Below are positions 1-6,056 of a DNA stretch of 29,519 bases, one piece after another. The notes below the pieces were generated by a model that saw only the letters and a program-made list of their open reading frames with translations, was not told the DNA's origin and ran no database searches. The translations under genes were made by a program, and so were the position numbers. This stretch comes from Nanobdellati archaeon (GTDB lineage Archaea > B1Sed10-29 > WALL01 > WAMD01): assembly GCA_015522495.1 (NCBI GenBank), contig WAMD01000017.1, positions 1 through 29,519 of the forward strand, in the 5' to 3' direction. Each line of letters opens with the position of its first letter. Position 1 is the stretch's first letter.

Positions 1-43
1 ATCCAAGGGTTAAGCTGTCACCAAAAATCATCAGTCTTGTCAT
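1..43 (-). CDS. SGNH/GDSL-family hydrolase, N-terminal fragment
   Basis: Only the first 14 codons are inside the window; the gene runs off the left edge. The ATG at 43 opens the peptide MTRLMIFGDSLTLG, which matches block I of SGNH/GDSL hydrolases: a hydrophobic strand followed by GDSxTxG, with the nucleophilic serine in GDS. An SD-like AGGTAAG lies 5 to 11 nt upstream of the ATG. Family members are esterases, lipases or acyl-hydrolases with a Ser-His-Asp triad; the substrate cannot be judged from a fragment. The gene lies downstream of, and in the same direction as, dtdA and tRNA-Leu, separated by a GC-rich structured stretch. The identification rests on one short but characteristic motif. 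Confidence 0.68.
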   Translation of the reverse strand, partial: MTRLMIFGDSLTLG

Positions 44-61
44 TTCTCTTACCTACCGTGT

Positions 62-95
62 TAGAGCCGTCACGTCGGCTCGCGGACGTTGAGAG
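62..95. repeat. 34-bp direct repeat, copy 1
   Basis: This copy is identical over 34 bases to positions 259-292. On the plus strand it begins TAGAGCCGTCACGTCGGCTC. It contains the hairpin GAGCCG-TCACGT-CGGCTC and an alternative, mutually exclusive one, ACGTC-GGCTCGCG-GACGT. The two copies are 197 bp apart, start to start, and flank a GC-rich core. Confidence 0.85.
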
Positions 96-206
96 AGAGG
101 AGACACCTACAGTAGAGGAACCTCCACCGGGTTGTCTATCGCGGAGCGTGAGACGGCCTTAGCCCCTTCTATCTTCCAGGTACCATACACCTTCTCTAGC
201 AGGGTT

Positions 207-226
207 AGAAGGGGTGCAACCCCTCT
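207..226. other. Hairpin inside the GC-rich segment
   Basis: AGA and GGGGT (207-209, 211-215) pair with ACCCC and TCT (219-223, 224-226) around the 3-base loop GCA, leaving base 210 bulged. It lies between the two 34-bp repeats. No T-run follows on either strand, so a terminator role is not supported. Confidence 0.5.
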
Positions 227-242
227 ACCGGAGTGGCGGCCC

Positions 243-259
243 AGTGCGGGGGACAGGGT
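243..259. repeat. Imperfect copy of the tRNA-Leu 3' end
   Basis: Sixteen of 17 bases match positions 323-339, which hold the last bases of the tRNA-Leu T-stem, the 3' acceptor strand, the discriminator base and two flanking bases. The single mismatch is at 255. The discriminator-equivalent base sits at 245, exactly 80 bp from the real one at 325. The copy abuts the second 34-bp repeat. Duplications of a tRNA 3' end are typical of integrase attachment sites, but no integrase gene is visible here. Confidence 0.65.
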
Positions 260-292
260 AGAGCCGTCACGTCGGCTCGCGGACGTTGAGAG
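259..292. repeat. 34-bp direct repeat, copy 2
   Basis: This copy is identical to positions 62-95. It lies between the tRNA-Leu 3'-end copy (243-259) and the CCTTGTG-loop hairpin (304-324). It contains the GAGCCG/CGGCTC hairpin, and its end overlaps another small inverted repeat at 281-297. Confidence 0.85.
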
Positions 293-303
293 GGTCCAAT
301 CCC

Positions 304-324
304 CTTGGGGCACAAGGCCCCAAG
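304..324 (-). other. tRNA-trailer hairpin with CCTTGTG loop (Leu)
   Basis: On the minus strand CTTGGGG pairs perfectly with CCCCAAG around the 7-nt loop CCTTGTG. The hairpin begins at the first base after the tRNA-Leu discriminator. The same loop, on a stem of different sequence, follows tRNA-Gln at 26261-26279. No T-run follows immediately, so it does not look like a classical terminator. A role in 3'-end processing or as a protein or guide target is possible but not shown. Confidence 0.65.
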
Positions 325-409
325 TGCGGGGGACGGGGTTCGAACCCGCGCAGGCCTAAGCCACTGGATCCTGAATCCAGCCCGTTTGACCAGGCTCCGG
401 CACCCCCGC
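325..409 (-). tRNA. trnL: tRNA-Leu, anticodon CAG
   Basis: The 85-nt sequence folds as a type II tRNA. The acceptor stem is GCGGGGG/CCCCCGC with discriminator A at 325. The anticodon stem CTGGA/TCCAG encloses loop TTCAGGA, placing anticodon CAG at 371-373. A long variable arm follows, and the T-arm has a TTCGAAC core. It reads leucine codon CUG. CCA is not encoded (the next bases are CTT on the minus strand). The 5' end lies 3 nt after the dtdA stop codon, so the tRNA is probably processed from the dtdA transcript. The 3' end runs directly into the hairpin at 304-324. Confidence 0.96.
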
Positions 410-412
410 TTA

Positions 413-1189
413 CTACACTTGGAACTCGAGGCCTATTTCATATAAAAGAGATTTTATTAGTGTTTTTTGTCTCCCTTTCAGTCCCTTATCATCTATAATC
501 GCGAAGTCAACACCATCAGATGTTTTTTCAATCATCTGTGTTACCATGCTGCTGTCTAGGTCATCAGCGTAGTACTTTGGGCATATGTGACTGAATGCGA
601 TTGTTTCTTCTAGTGGGGTGAACTTTGGGGCATAATGGGTTCCACCAAAACCTATTGCAACGTTTGTCTTCTTCTTTCTTCTAACCCCAGATAGTATGGA
701 GTCCACCAACGCACCCACCGCTTCCATATCATTCCATTCTCTTTCAGTGGAACCAACTTCTGCAAAAAATAATGGAGTCTCGAACTTTGTTGGTCCGTGA
801 TGTGTTGCTTCCAAGGTTACGTGATATCCATCAGGCCTTTTTGACAGCATTTCAAGGAATACATTTCTCATCCCGTTTGCAAATGTCATCTGCAACTCTC
901 TGTCATTTCCTCCATACTTTGCTTTACTCCAGTTACCTGGAGCATGTACGCTCATAGTTTTTATTCCCTTTTCTGCTTTATGTCGTGATATTACTATAAA
1001 GTAATCTATGGAGAACTCCTTTGCGATAGAATCTAAATCCTCAAGATATATGACATCTTCTTCTTTTTCTACAACTACAAGGTCGTTTTTCTTAAGATGG
1101 CCATTTTCATGTTTAAACCCATTATCTATGAGGATTGGAACTGAATTCTTCCCAACTGCATCTGCCTTTGACACGACTATTCCAATCAT
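413..1189 (-). CDS. dtdA: D-aminoacyl-tRNA deacylase (archaeal DTD2/GEK1 type)
   Basis: This 258-aa protein hydrolyses D-amino acids from mischarged tRNA, a chirality-proofreading step in the cytoplasm. The archaeal and plant DTD2 family is recognised by SRHKAEKG with the following SVHAPGN near residues 68-86, EATHHGPT in the middle, and GGTHYAP near residue 200; the clustered His residues are conserved. Length is normal for the family. Its ATG overlaps the stop of the upstream zinc-ribbon gene (ATGA), which indicates translational coupling. The stop lies 3 nt before tRNA-Leu, an apt neighbour because tRNA is this enzyme's substrate, though the functional meaning of that placement is inference. 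Confidence 0.95.
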   Translation of the reverse strand: MIGIVVSKADAVGKNSVPILIDNGFKHENGHLKKNDLVVVEKEEDVIYLEDLDSIAKEFSIDYFIVISRHKAEKGIKTMSVHAPGNWSKAKYGGNDRELQMTFANGMRNVFLEMLSKRPDGYHVTLEATHHGPTKFETPLFFAEVGSTEREWNDMEAVGALVDSILSGVRRKKKTNVAIGFGGTHYAPKFTPLEETIAFSHICPKYYADDLDSSMVTQMIEKTSDGVDFAIIDDKGLKGRQKTLIKSLLYEIGLEFQV

Positions 1190-1329
1190 TTCAATTCCTT
1201 CACAATTCCATCTTCAATTGTAAAAGTTGCCCCGCATCTTGGGCAAACAAGAAAATCAGTTTTCTTCTCAAGTACTATGCTTAAACCAGTCTCAGCAAAA
1301 CATTTAGGGCATACATGTTTTATCTCCAT
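1186..1329 (-). CDS. Small zinc-ribbon protein (47 aa)
   Basis: The ORF begins MEIKHVCPKCFAETG and has two Cys pairs, CPKC near residues 7-10 and CPRC near 29-32. That is a four-cysteine zinc ribbon covering most of the protein. A good SD (GGTGAGG) stands just before the ATG at 1329, and the stop overlaps the dtdA start. It follows fttA by 53 nt; an AT-rich ATTTTATAG stretch in that gap could be a weak internal promoter. Archaeal zinc ribbons of this size often bind nucleic acid or act as adaptor subunits, but I cannot assign a specific function. Confidence 0.8.
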   Translation of the reverse strand: MEIKHVCPKCFAETGLSIVLEKKTDFLVCPRCGATFTIEDGIVKELK

Positions 1330-1382
1330 TTTCCTCACCTAGTATTTTCATGTATGCTAAACTATAAAATTCTTGTTTTAAT

Positions 1383-3272
1383 CTACCTAAGTCTTATTGA
1401 GTCGAGGATCCTGGGTGCGTCAACTTCAGCTCTCGACTTTTCTAGGCTTCTAGTTAAAGCTAGAGCTTTTTTCTCTTCTCCATGTACAACTAGCACCTTT
1501 TGTGGTCTAGGAGTTAATTTCTTGAAAAAGCTCAGTAGTTGGTTTCTGTCAGCGTGCCCAGAGAACCCTTCTATTGTCTCAACCCTCATGTTAACCTTCA
1601 ATGCAACTGTTTTTCCATCTATTGTAACAGGTATTTCTTTTCCATGATTTCCACCTAAGCTTTGGACTCTTCTACCAAGTGAACCTTCACTCTGATAACC
1701 AACGAATATTATTGCATTCTTTTCATTCTCAGCCATCTTTTTGAAGTACTCAACACTTGGCCCACCTGTTAGCATACCAGATGGGGATAGTACAACTGAA
1801 TATCCATCTTCAATTATCTGGTCTCTTTTGTTTTTGTCAACTTCAATGAATATATCAGAATCAAATGGAGAATCATCGTGAAGTATCCTTTTCTGAACAG
1901 ATCTTTTCATGTATTCAGGGTATGCTGTGTGTATCATTGAAGCCTCTTTTATCATTCCGTCTATGTAAACTGGGACATCCCAATCATTTTTTCTTGAATA
2001 TTCTTCTAGCACTAGCATTATCTCCTGTGCTCTACCTATTGAGAATACTGGGACGAGTACGCTTCCTCCATTGCTTGTTGTTTCTAGTATTGTGGATATG
2101 AGGTTCCTCTCGCTTGTATACCTTGGTGGTTGTATGTCCTGTGGACCACCGTATGTTGATTCCATTATCAACGTTTCTATTCTAGGGTAGCGTGTATCTA
2201 TCATATCGAACAGCCTAGTGTAACCAAATTTGAAATCACCGGTATACAATAGGTTGTGGAATCCCTGGCCGATGTGAAGGTGAACAGCTGCAGAACCCAG
2301 TATGTGCCCTGCGTTGTGGAAGGTTAGTCTAATATCAGGAGTTATGTCCGTTACTTCTCCATATTCCTTTGCTATGCAGTGTTTCACGAATTCTCGTATA
2401 TCATCTTTTCCGTATGGAGGGTCCCTCCCTTCTCTCATGGTGACATCTATGTAGTCCATCATCAATAAGACACTTAAATCCCTTGTTGGAGGAGTGCAAT
2501 ATGTTGGACCATCAAATCCATATTTGTATAGGTACGGCACGAATCCTACGTGGTCTAGATGAGCGTGTGATACTACAACTGCATCTAGTTCATCCAATGG
2601 GAAATTTATAGAATCTAACATAGGGTATGCTCTATCCCTGCTTGCTACGTTCACACCACAATCTAGCAATATCTTTGAATTGTTTGTCTCCAGAAGGAAT
2701 GAGGATCTACCTACTTCTCTTGCTCCACCAAGTGGTGTTACTCTAACCCATTGTAGGTCGCCCATATCTGAATATACCCTCTCACCGGTTTTTTTCAAGA
2801 ATTTTTCAATCTCTTTGGCATGCTTTACAATAGTATGCCTAATCCCTGTTAATGTTGGGGATGGATTGTTTGGTGATCTCCACAATTCTGGTATCCAACC
2901 AGTTTTTATTATTATATCCTTTAAGTTTTGGCCATGTTTTCCAATTACCAATCCAAGCCTTTTTGCTTCTATGTAAACCTTCCCATTCTCTGGAACGAAG
3001 AATATATCGCCGAGTTCAGCTTCTTTTGGTACTATCTCATCTATTATCTCCTTGGCATCTTCAGGAGATTTCCTTATAGATGGATCACCTCTTATATGAA
3101 TCCTTTTTTTAAGCTCAGAGGCTATAGTCCTTACTATGCTTTCGTCTTCTATTAACCCCTTTAGGTTTTTTGTCAATATTATAATCTCGCTTCCTTCTGG
3201 GAATATTTTTGTTATTTCTATATCACTTGGCATTAGCTCTTCTATCCTAGCCTCTAGACTGGGAAAATCCAT
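1383..3272 (-). CDS. fttA: Transcription termination factor aCPSF1/FttA (KH and beta-CASP RNase)
   Basis: At 629 aa this has the normal length of archaeal aCPSF1 (FttA), the CPSF73-like endonuclease that cleaves nascent RNA at U-rich sites and terminates transcription. An N-terminal KH region of about 160 residues contains a GxxG loop (GKHG, residues 111-114). A metallo-beta-lactamase core follows with SHAHLDH at 235-241 and AGHILGSA near 321-328. The beta-CASP region and the C-terminal His motifs (SGHADR, VVHGE) complete the two-zinc active site. It lies 25 nt downstream of psmB with an SD AGGTGG before its ATG, so it probably shares the psmB transcript. A gene pair that links protein and RNA turnover is plausible. 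Confidence 0.97.
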   Translation of the reverse strand: MDFPSLEARIEELMPSDIEITKIFPEGSEIIILTKNLKGLIEDESIVRTIASELKKRIHIRGDPSIRKSPEDAKEIIDEIVPKEAELGDIFFVPENGKVYIEAKRLGLVIGKHGQNLKDIIIKTGWIPELWRSPNNPSPTLTGIRHTIVKHAKEIEKFLKKTGERVYSDMGDLQWVRVTPLGGAREVGRSSFLLETNNSKILLDCGVNVASRDRAYPMLDSINFPLDELDAVVVSHAHLDHVGFVPYLYKYGFDGPTYCTPPTRDLSVLLMMDYIDVTMREGRDPPYGKDDIREFVKHCIAKEYGEVTDITPDIRLTFHNAGHILGSAAVHLHIGQGFHNLLYTGDFKFGYTRLFDMIDTRYPRIETLIMESTYGGPQDIQPPRYTSERNLISTILETTSNGGSVLVPVFSIGRAQEIMLVLEEYSRKNDWDVPVYIDGMIKEASMIHTAYPEYMKRSVQKRILHDDSPFDSDIFIEVDKNKRDQIIEDGYSVVLSPSGMLTGGPSVEYFKKMAENEKNAIIFVGYQSEGSLGRRVQSLGGNHGKEIPVTIDGKTVALKVNMRVETIEGFSGHADRNQLLSFFKKLTPRPQKVLVVHGEEKKALALTRSLEKSRAEVDAPRILDSIRLR

Positions 3273-3297
3273 ATTTCCACCTCAGAATTTTACTTTT

Positions 3298-3909
3298 TTA
3301 TATTTTTTCAAGGTCTTTTCTGGTGTAGCTAGTTTCCTCATATCCTGATTTCTTTATTGTCACTACGTTTATGCCATTACCTGACATAACGTCCCTTTCC
3401 ATTGCCGCTTTTAATGCTTTTATTGCTAGCTTCTTGTTATCTGATGCCGTGTTTGTTGTTTTATAACCCTCTTCTAGCACACCATATGCTATGGGTGAGC
3501 CTGAACCTGTTGCTACGTATTTTTCGGGGAGTACAGAACCGAGAGCATCAAGAGAGAATAACCTCGGTTCATCATCATATCCTCCCATGAGGAGCTGAAC
3601 GTAATAAGGGAATATCCTATTTTCGTTTAGTATATTGCTTAGTAAGGTTGCTGCTGCAGATACTTTCATAGGAACCTCTCTTTCTATTTGGTAGAGGTTC
3701 GTTTGAACCTTCATTATTCTAACTATTTTTTGGGCATCCGCAACGCTCCCAGCTGTGGTTATCCATATATGATCCTGTATTTTGAATACCTTTTTTGTTT
3801 CCTTATTCGCGACTAGGTACCCCATTGTGGCCCTTTTTTCTGTTGCAAGAACCACGCCGTCTTTTGATATCAAGCCAATAGTTGTAGTTCCTTTTCTCCC
3901 TTCTTCCAT
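3298..3909 (-). CDS. psmB: Proteasome subunit beta, PsmB
   Basis: This 203-aa protein is the catalytic beta subunit of the archaeal 20S proteasome. The propeptide is very short (seven residues ending in Gly7). Autocleavage would expose Thr8 of the TTTIGL motif as the N-terminal nucleophile. Other hallmarks are the Lys in ATEKRATMG, the GSGS/YG region and SDNKK near the C-terminal half. Beta subunits assemble as heptameric rings inside alpha rings and degrade unfolded proteins delivered by PAN or Cdc48 ATPases. No alpha subunit is in the window. The ATG at 3909 follows a GGGGTG SD and a TATA box at 3951-3960. Confidence 0.97.
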   Translation of the reverse strand: MEEGRKGTTTIGLISKDGVVLATEKRATMGYLVANKETKKVFKIQDHIWITTAGSVADAQKIVRIMKVQTNLYQIEREVPMKVSAAATLLSNILNENRIFPYYVQLLMGGYDDEPRLFSLDALGSVLPEKYVATGSGSPIAYGVLEEGYKTTNTASDNKKLAIKALKAAMERDVMSGNGINVVTIKKSGYEETSYTRKDLEKI

Positions 3910-3950
3910 GATAGCACCCCTAGAATGAGCAATATTATTGTTATTCGCTC

Positions 3951-3960
3951 TATTTAAAAA
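3951..3960 (-). promoter_or_regulatory. TATA box of psmB
   Basis: On the minus strand the sequence TTTTTAAATA, preceded by purine-rich GAAAGG as a possible BRE, lies about 42-51 nt before the psmB ATG. With the usual distance of about 26 nt the transcript would start near 3929, leaving a 20-nt leader that includes the GGGGTG SD. Confidence 0.65.
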
Positions 3961-3965
3961 CCTTT

Positions 3966-4604
3966 CTACTCATATTTATATACCTCTGTCCATCTGACCG
4001 GCTTTCCAAATAGCATTAACTCCCGTATGCATGCAGCCTTTCCTTCTAGATAACCCTTTTTGGCTTTGTTTGCATCTATCTCTACAGATATATCCTCTCC
4101 TACTTTTGCATTAGCTTCTTTAAAGTACTTTTTAACTATTGTATTGACTTTCTCCTTGTCATCCTTTATAATGTCTTTAACAGTTATATCAAACACGAGG
4201 GTTTTTCCAGCCAGTTCATGGTTAAAATCCACCTGTACCCGCCCCCCAGATACACTTAGGATCCTAGCTGGGTATCCATCAACGTCGACTATCATACCAG
4301 GCGCTGGGTTTATATTTGCATTCCTAAACGTTGATAGGGGGATCACTCTTACTAATTCCTGCTTTCTTTCTCCATATGCCTTTTCCGGGGGTATTTCAAC
4401 AGTTTTGCTTTCACCTTTTTCCATACCAGCTATGGCATCATCCAACCCCTTTATCAGGCTCCCTTTACCAACTATAACTACTAAAGGCTTTCCTTCCCTT
4501 TCTATTTTCTTGGCTTCATCTGGGTTACTAGAGTCTATCACTCTCCCACCTTTTATTTTCCCAGTAAACTCTATTACAGCAACGTCGCCACTCTCAATTT
4601 TCAT
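3966..4604 (-). CDS. FKBP-type peptidyl-prolyl cis-trans isomerase (long archaeal type)
   Basis: The 212-aa protein is an FKBP/SlyD-like prolyl isomerase and chaperone. The FKBP fold (roughly residues 1-85 and 130-150) has typical VAVIEFTGK and GKGSLIKGLDDAIAGM segments followed by EIPPEKAYGER. A chaperone insert-in-flap domain with VDVDG and VDFNHELAGKTLVFD occupies about 85-140. A C-terminal extension of about 60 residues is characteristic of the long (26-kDa class) archaeal FKBPs. It is predicted to be cytoplasmic, as no signal sequence is seen. The ATG at 4604 has a GGAGG SD seven bases upstream and is driven from the shared TATA element at 4651-4660. Confidence 0.93.
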   Translation of the reverse strand: MKIESGDVAVIEFTGKIKGGRVIDSSNPDEAKKIEREGKPLVVIVGKGSLIKGLDDAIAGMEKGESKTVEIPPEKAYGERKQELVRVIPLSTFRNANINPAPGMIVDVDGYPARILSVSGGRVQVDFNHELAGKTLVFDITVKDIIKDDKEKVNTIVKKYFKEANAKVGEDISVEIDANKAKKGYLEGKAACIRELMLFGKPVRWTEVYKYE

Positions 4605-4650
4605 GATAAAACCTCCAATAAAACAGAGGATAATTTTTTGAACCAGAGGA

Positions 4651-4660
4651 TATTTAAATA
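4651..4660. promoter_or_regulatory. Palindromic TATA box between two divergent genes
   Basis: TATTTAAATA is a perfect 10-bp palindrome and can serve as a TATA element in both directions. To the left it is 47-56 bp before the FKBP start, with a GGAGG SD between. To the right it is 30-39 bp before the ATG at 4690, giving a very short leader that would begin around the GGTGAT SD. A second AT-rich stretch, TTTAAAAA, at 4668-4675 could act instead for the rightward gene. Confidence 0.6.
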
Positions 4661-4689
4661 TAGCTGTTTAAAAACCATCTGGTGATTTG

Positions 4690-5685
4690 ATGAATAGAAA
4701 TACAAAGTGGATACTCTTTGTAGCAATAATTGCCACAATAAGTCTTCTATGGCCGCTTAGTTATGTTTTTAGGCATTCCCCACCAACAAAGAACAATCAA
4801 ACTGAAGATAATAATATACAAGTGATAGGAACAATAGAGAAGTATACTGCAAACATTGATGGGAATGTTACTAGTGTGTCGCCAGAATTGATTATTGTTG
4901 CTTATTCTAATTTTGGGTCTAGGCATGAGATATCAGATAAGATAAAGTCTTTTGGGGCCTCTGAGGTAAATGTAACGAGAAAGGATTCGGATAATGACAA
5001 CTATTTGTATAGGTTTGATATTCTCGCAAAGGTTAACAATTCATCAGACACTGGGCGTGTTTACTTCCTAGCCAATAGGTTTTTAAATATGACTATCGCA
5101 TCAGCGTTTTCTCCAGCCAATGTATCCTTGCCAGATAATGCCACCTTTTCAGGAGATTATGGTACAAGAGTTATTGCAATACCAAAGGATACACTAACTT
5201 TTGTATACCCTGGGACAAGCCTGGGGGAGACTAAATTTAGAGTTTATTTGGAGATGACAAGCGGTAAAATTGCTAGAGCTATAGCGGTAGGTGGAACACC
5301 ATTTTTTATACCCCCAATGGAAACAGAGTATGAGCCGCTAACAGGTCGAATACTGTCTGTGGATAAAGTAGTTATAAAAGCGGCAGCAGGTGAGGTGAAC
5401 ACTACAAAGCTGGAAAATGAGTGGAATGCATCAGTTAGCTTTGATAATGGAACATTGCTAGTTGAATCATCCATAAACAGGGCAAATGAATTATACAATT
5501 TGGTATCTAAATCATTCAACATAACTAGTGAATATTATCTAGCAACAGCTGTTGTAGACCTTGGGAACAACACATTCCACGTGGTGGATATTCCAGTTAC
5601 TGATATCAATCAGACGGAAGTGAACTTCACGGGCAAGATAACAAAGGCCTATGGTTATGTAGTAGGGGTTAGTTATTATTCATGA
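4690..5685 (+). CDS. Hypothetical membrane-anchored extracellular protein, rich in N-glycosylation sites
   Basis: This 331-aa protein has no family I recognise. Residues about 7-27 form one hydrophobic helix (ILFVAIIATISLLWPLSYVF) after a basic MNRNTK start, as in an uncleaved signal-anchor; the rest is soluble and probably outside the cell. I count about 15 N-X-S/T sequons in some 300 residues, suggesting a heavily N-glycosylated surface protein. It has no C-terminal membrane helix or PGF-like tail, so it does not look like an archaeosortase substrate. A TTG at 4687 precedes the ATG, but GGTGAT at 4681-4686 favours the ATG at 4690. It overlaps the convergent NAC gene by 10 bp. Confidence 0.8.
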   Translation: MNRNTKWILFVAIIATISLLWPLSYVFRHSPPTKNNQTEDNNIQVIGTIEKYTANIDGNVTSVSPELIIVAYSNFGSRHEISDKIKSFGASEVNVTRKDSDNDNYLYRFDILAKVNNSSDTGRVYFLANRFLNMTIASAFSPANVSLPDNATFSGDYGTRVIAIPKDTLTFVYPGTSLGETKFRVYLEMTSGKIARAIAVGGTPFFIPPMETEYEPLTGRILSVDKVVIKAAAGEVNTTKLENEWNASVSFDNGTLLVESSINRANELYNLVSKSFNITSEYYLATAVVDLGNNTFHVVDIPVTDINQTEVNFTGKITKAYGYVVGVSYYS

Positions 5686-5996
5686 TCTTTCAATTTTAGT
5701 ATGGCCTCTGCTACGTCACCTGTCTCCTCTAGGGCTTTCTTTGCGTCTTCTTCACTAGCTCCTGTTTGGTTTGCAACGAATTTTACATCTTCATCCGTTA
5801 CTGTTTTTACTTCTATCTCTCCAGATATTTGAAATGTTTTAACTCCTTTCATGTCTATCTCGGTTATCTTTGGGTTGTTCACTATTATGTCTCCAGAGTC
5901 AGATTTGATTATTACCTTCTCTGCATTTATATCTCTAGTTTTTATCCCAAGTTGCTTAAACATTGCTTGCATTTGTTTCATATTCATTCCAGGCAT
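5676..5996 (-). CDS. nac: Nascent polypeptide-associated complex protein (aNAC)
   Basis: The 106-aa protein is archaeal NAC, a homodimeric ribosome-associated chaperone that meets nascent chains at the exit tunnel. It starts with a Met-rich segment (MPGMNMKQMQAMFKQLGIK), followed by the NAC beta-barrel domain (about residues 20-70, with TFQISGEI) and a C-terminal UBA domain (about 70-106, with VANQTGASEEDAKKALEET). An in-frame TTG at 5999 exists, but the ATG at 5996 lies seven bases after the SD GGTGAT and is the better start. Divergent from the gene at 6057 and convergent with the gene at 4690. Confidence 0.93.
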   Translation of the reverse strand: MPGMNMKQMQAMFKQLGIKTRDINAEKVIIKSDSGDIIVNNPKITEIDMKGVKTFQISGEIEVKTVTDEDVKFVANQTGASEEDAKKALEETGDVAEAILKLKDHE

Positions 5997-6026
5997 CAAT
6001 TAAATCACCTATCCTTTCTAGGCAAT

Positions 6027-6042
6027 AGTTAAAAATAATACT
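6027..6042. promoter_or_regulatory. Candidate shared promoter between nac and the coiled-coil gene
   Basis: An AT-rich block (AGTTAAAAATAATACT) lies in the 60-bp divergent gap, 31-46 bp before the NAC ATG and 15-30 bp before the ATG at 6057. It is the only TATA-like stretch there, but the exact box for each direction is not clear. Confidence 0.4.
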
Positions 6043-6056
6043 TTCGTTAGGTGATT

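Larger units (their letters stand above)
44..324. other. GC-rich non-coding structured region downstream of tRNA-Leu
   Basis: These 281 bases hold no credible gene. They are visibly GC-rich in an otherwise AT-rich window, which in such genomes usually marks structured RNA. Inverted repeats seen include 304-324 (7-bp stem), 281-297 (GGAC/GTCC), GAGCCG/CGGCTC inside each copy of a 34-bp repeat, and 207-226 (8 bp with one bulged base, loop GCA). On the minus strand the segment directly follows the tRNA-Leu 3' end, so it is probably transcribed as its trailer. I compared it by eye with 5S rRNA, SRP RNA and RNase P RNA signatures and found none of their invariant motifs. Function is unknown. Confidence 0.6.

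Noticed and set aside
62..292. CRISPR array
   Set aside because: Only two 34-bp repeats 163 bp apart with a structured GC-rich core between them; no regular spacers and no cas genes.
44..324. 5S rRNA, SRP RNA or RNase P RNA
   Set aside because: Isolated similarity such as TACCGGAGTGG was noted, but the invariant motifs of each family (CCGAAC of 5S, GGAAG-AGCAG of SRP, GAGGAAAGTC and ACAGAA of RNase P) are absent.
107..359. Short open frames in the GC-rich stretch before tRNA-Leu
   Set aside because: They overlap repeats, hairpins and the tRNA itself; no SD and no protein-like composition.
4060..4641. Rightward 193-aa frame over the FKBP gene
   Set aside because: Antisense shadow of a clear FKBP coding sequence; Ser/Pro/Thr-rich reverse-strand composition.
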